From positions 310,001 to 374,000 of the forward strand of contig NZ_JAINVX010000005.1 of the NCBI RefSeq assembly GCF_019880635.1: a DNA stretch of 64,000 nt, in the 5' to 3' direction. The translations under genes and the position numbers were made by a program. Origin of the DNA: Hanstruepera marina. Lineage in GTDB: Bacteria > Bacteroidota > Bacteroidia > Flavobacteriales > Flavobacteriaceae. Below, piece after piece: positions 62,750-64,000 of the stretch (position 1 is its first letter; every line of letters begins with the position of its first letter). The notes under the pieces were generated by a model that did not search any database, was not told the origin of the DNA, and saw only the letters and a list, made by a program, of their open reading frames with translations.

Positions 62750-63397
62750 ATGGCAGGACAATCAAGAGCATTTAAGAAATTCATGACTATGTCTTATGGA
62801 TTTGGAGCATCAATTGTAATTATTGGAGCACTATTTAAAATTATTCACTTTGAAATAGGACCACTTACTGGTAACGTAATGTTAACATTAGGTCTGGTAA
62901 CAGAAGCAATTGTATTTGCTATCTCAGCATTCGAACCAGTTGATGACGAATTAGATTGGTCATTAGTATACCCTGAATTAGCAGGTGGAAAGTCTATGGG
63001 CAAAAAGAAAGAAGAGCCTAAAGATGCAGAAGGTCTATTATCTAAAAAATTAGACAACTTATTAAAAGAAGCTAAAATTGATGCTGAATTAATGTCTAGT
63101 TTAGGTGAGAGTATCAAAAACTTTGAAGGTGCTGCAAAAGGAATTAGCCCAACTGTAGACTCTATTGCTGCAACAAAAAAGTATGGCGAAGAAATGTCAT
63201 TAGCCGCTGCACAAATGGAATCATTAAACAGTTTATATAAAGTTCAAATGGACGCTGCAAACAGACAAGCTGCTATCAATGAAGAAGCTGTTGAAAATGC
63301 AACTAAATTAAAAGAACAAATGCAATCATTAGCATCTAACTTATCATCATTAAATGGTGTATATGGTGGAATGTTATCTGCAATGAACAAAAGCTAA
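62750..63397 (+). CDS. gldL: Gliding motility / type IX secretion protein GldL
   Basis: Inner-membrane part of the T9SS motor, 215 residues. It has two membrane helices (about 14-35 and 42-62, with GASIVIIGALFKIIHFE and GNVMLTLGLVTEAIVFAISAFEP) and a long helical cytoplasmic domain. The Glu in the second helix is conserved in the proton-driven motor. It starts 63 bases after gldK and is followed by gldM after 54 bases. Confidence 0.96.
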   Translation: MAGQSRAFKKFMTMSYGFGASIVIIGALFKIIHFEIGPLTGNVMLTLGLVTEAIVFAISAFEPVDDELDWSLVYPELAGGKSMGKKKEEPKDAEGLLSKKLDNLLKEAKIDAELMSSLGESIKNFEGAAKGISPTVDSIAATKKYGEEMSLAAAQMESLNSLYKVQMDAANRQAAINEEAVENATKLKEQMQSLASNLSSLNGVYGGMLSAMNKS

Positions 63398-63449
63398 TTA
63401 GTTTAAAAGCTAAATTTTATTTTAACAATTAACTAAAAAAACTAATTAG
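63394..63449. repeat. 11-bp inverted repeat flanking the gldL-gldM gap
   Basis: CTAATTAGTTT (63394-63404) overlaps the gldL stop codon and AAACTAATTAG (63439-63449) ends two bases before the gldM ATG. The arms are perfect with a 34-base spacer. It is AT-rich, but the position suggests a hairpin that could affect gldM translation or mRNA stability. Confidence 0.5.
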
Positions 63450-63451
63450 AA

Positions 63452-64000
63452 ATGGCAGGAGGAAAATTATCTGCAAGGCAGAAAATGATTAACTTGATGT
63501 ATTTGGTATTCATTGCGATGCTTGCCTTAAATATGTCAAAAGAAGTGCTATCTGCATTTGGTTTAATGAATGAAAAATTAACCGAATCAAATGAGTTAGC
63601 CGAAGAACGTAACCAAGCCTTTATGCAAGGTTTAGCTGAAAAAGTATCTGAACAACCAGCTAAATATCAACCATTAAAACAACAAGCTGATCAAATAAGT
63701 AAATTGGCTGACGATTTTAATAGTTATTTAACTGAATTAAAAGGGAAGATGACCGCAACCGTTGATAATCCTCAAGATTATGAGATTATGGATAAAGGTG
63801 ATTTTCTTGACGAACACTTTTTTATTGGTGATAAATTAAAGCCAGAAGGGCAAAAATTTATCGATGAGATCACTAAATTTAGAGAAGGTGTTGTTGCTGT
63901 ACTTCAGCAAAACCCTGATTTAGCTGATATAGCTGACGATGTTAAAAAGAAATTTGCAACAGAGCCAGTAGTTAATCGAGATAACAATAAAATCGATTGG
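63452..64000 (+). CDS. gldM: Gliding motility / type IX secretion protein GldM (partial)
   Basis: The first 183 codons of gldM, open to the window edge; the gene continues beyond it. It begins MAGGKLSARQKMINLMYLVF and has one N-terminal membrane helix (about 13-27, then NMSKEVLSAFG), followed by the start of the periplasmic helical domain. GldM pairs with GldL in the motor and reaches GldK/GldN in the periplasm. ATG 63452 follows gldL by 54 bases. Confidence 0.96.
   Translation, partial: MAGGKLSARQKMINLMYLVFIAMLALNMSKEVLSAFGLMNEKLTESNELAEERNQAFMQGLAEKVSEQPAKYQPLKQQADQISKLADDFNSYLTELKGKMTATVDNPQDYEIMDKGDFLDEHFFIGDKLKPEGQKFIDEITKFREGVVAVLQQNPDLADIADDVKKKFATEPVVNRDNNKIDW

Overview
The window is a gene-dense chromosomal segment of a low-GC bacterium of the phylum Bacteroidota, most likely a marine or brackish member of the family Flavobacteriaceae. 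The support is direct: gliding/type IX secretion genes gldB, gldC, gldK, gldL and the start of gldM; the Flavobacteriia-type exosortase XrtF with its partner; a TonB receptor with a carboxypeptidase-like N-terminal domain; DUF3857 and DUF6515 proteins; and promoters of the TTG-N(19-21)-TAnnTTTG type instead of the Escherichia coli -35/-10 type. I cannot name a genus from sequence alone. No rRNA, tRNA, CRISPR array, insertion sequence, prophage or integration site was seen, and no gap between genes exceeds about 200 bases.

Layout, left to right. (1) 66-3983, + strand: aromatic amino-acid operon (pheA, aminotransferase, tyrA, DAHP synthase/chorismate mutase), whose first codon lies just after a terminator-like hairpin. 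(2) 4005-10963, +: rsgA, dtd, two DUF3857 envelope proteins (the second a pseudo-transglutaminase), a MazG-like pyrophosphohydrolase and aroA. (3) 11052-14262, +: queA, rlmN and a polyprenyl diphosphate synthase. (4) 14266-18131: an arylsulfotransferase-like lipoprotein (-), then an ECF sigma / membrane anti-sigma candidate / beta-barrel operon (+) preceded by an ECF-like promoter. (5) 18194-25802: CocE-type peptidase, dnaG (all four zinc ligands lost), a response regulator with an altered phospho-acceptor site, nadE, gldB-gldC and an aquaporin. (6) 25957-33646, all -: two arylsulfatases, a HAD lipoprotein, a Crp/Fnr regulator, a DUF6515 protein and a DUF2092 protein, the most accessory-looking part. 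(7) 33847-41010, all -: purH-mreB-mreC-mreD-mrdA-rodA, the cell-elongation cluster, then a GAF-domain methionine sulfoxide reductase. (8) 41668-47188, +: xrtF and partner, then a four-gene Cys/His-rich cassette (HYC_CC_PP protein, HMA-MauE fusion, TonB receptor, periplasmic HMA protein) that looks like a metal, probably copper, acquisition route. (9) 47282-56363, all -: a large MG2-like exported protein, groEL-groES behind a candidate sigma-54 promoter, and the secG/TPR/lptE/sigma-54 activator/miaB operon. (10) 56552-64000, +: a membrane protein, topA, a degenerate arginase-fold protein and gldK-gldL-gldM (gldM is cut by the window edge).

Themes: core metabolism and envelope biogenesis dominate. 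Several proteins keep a fold but have lost catalytic or metal-binding residues (second DUF3857 protein, DnaG zinc domain, response-regulator receiver, arginase-like protein). The best candidates for a poorly described system are the Cys-pair metal cassette at 42700-46516, the sulfatase/HAD/Crp region at 25957-33646, and the possible sigma-54 control of groESL by the nearby receiver-less activator.
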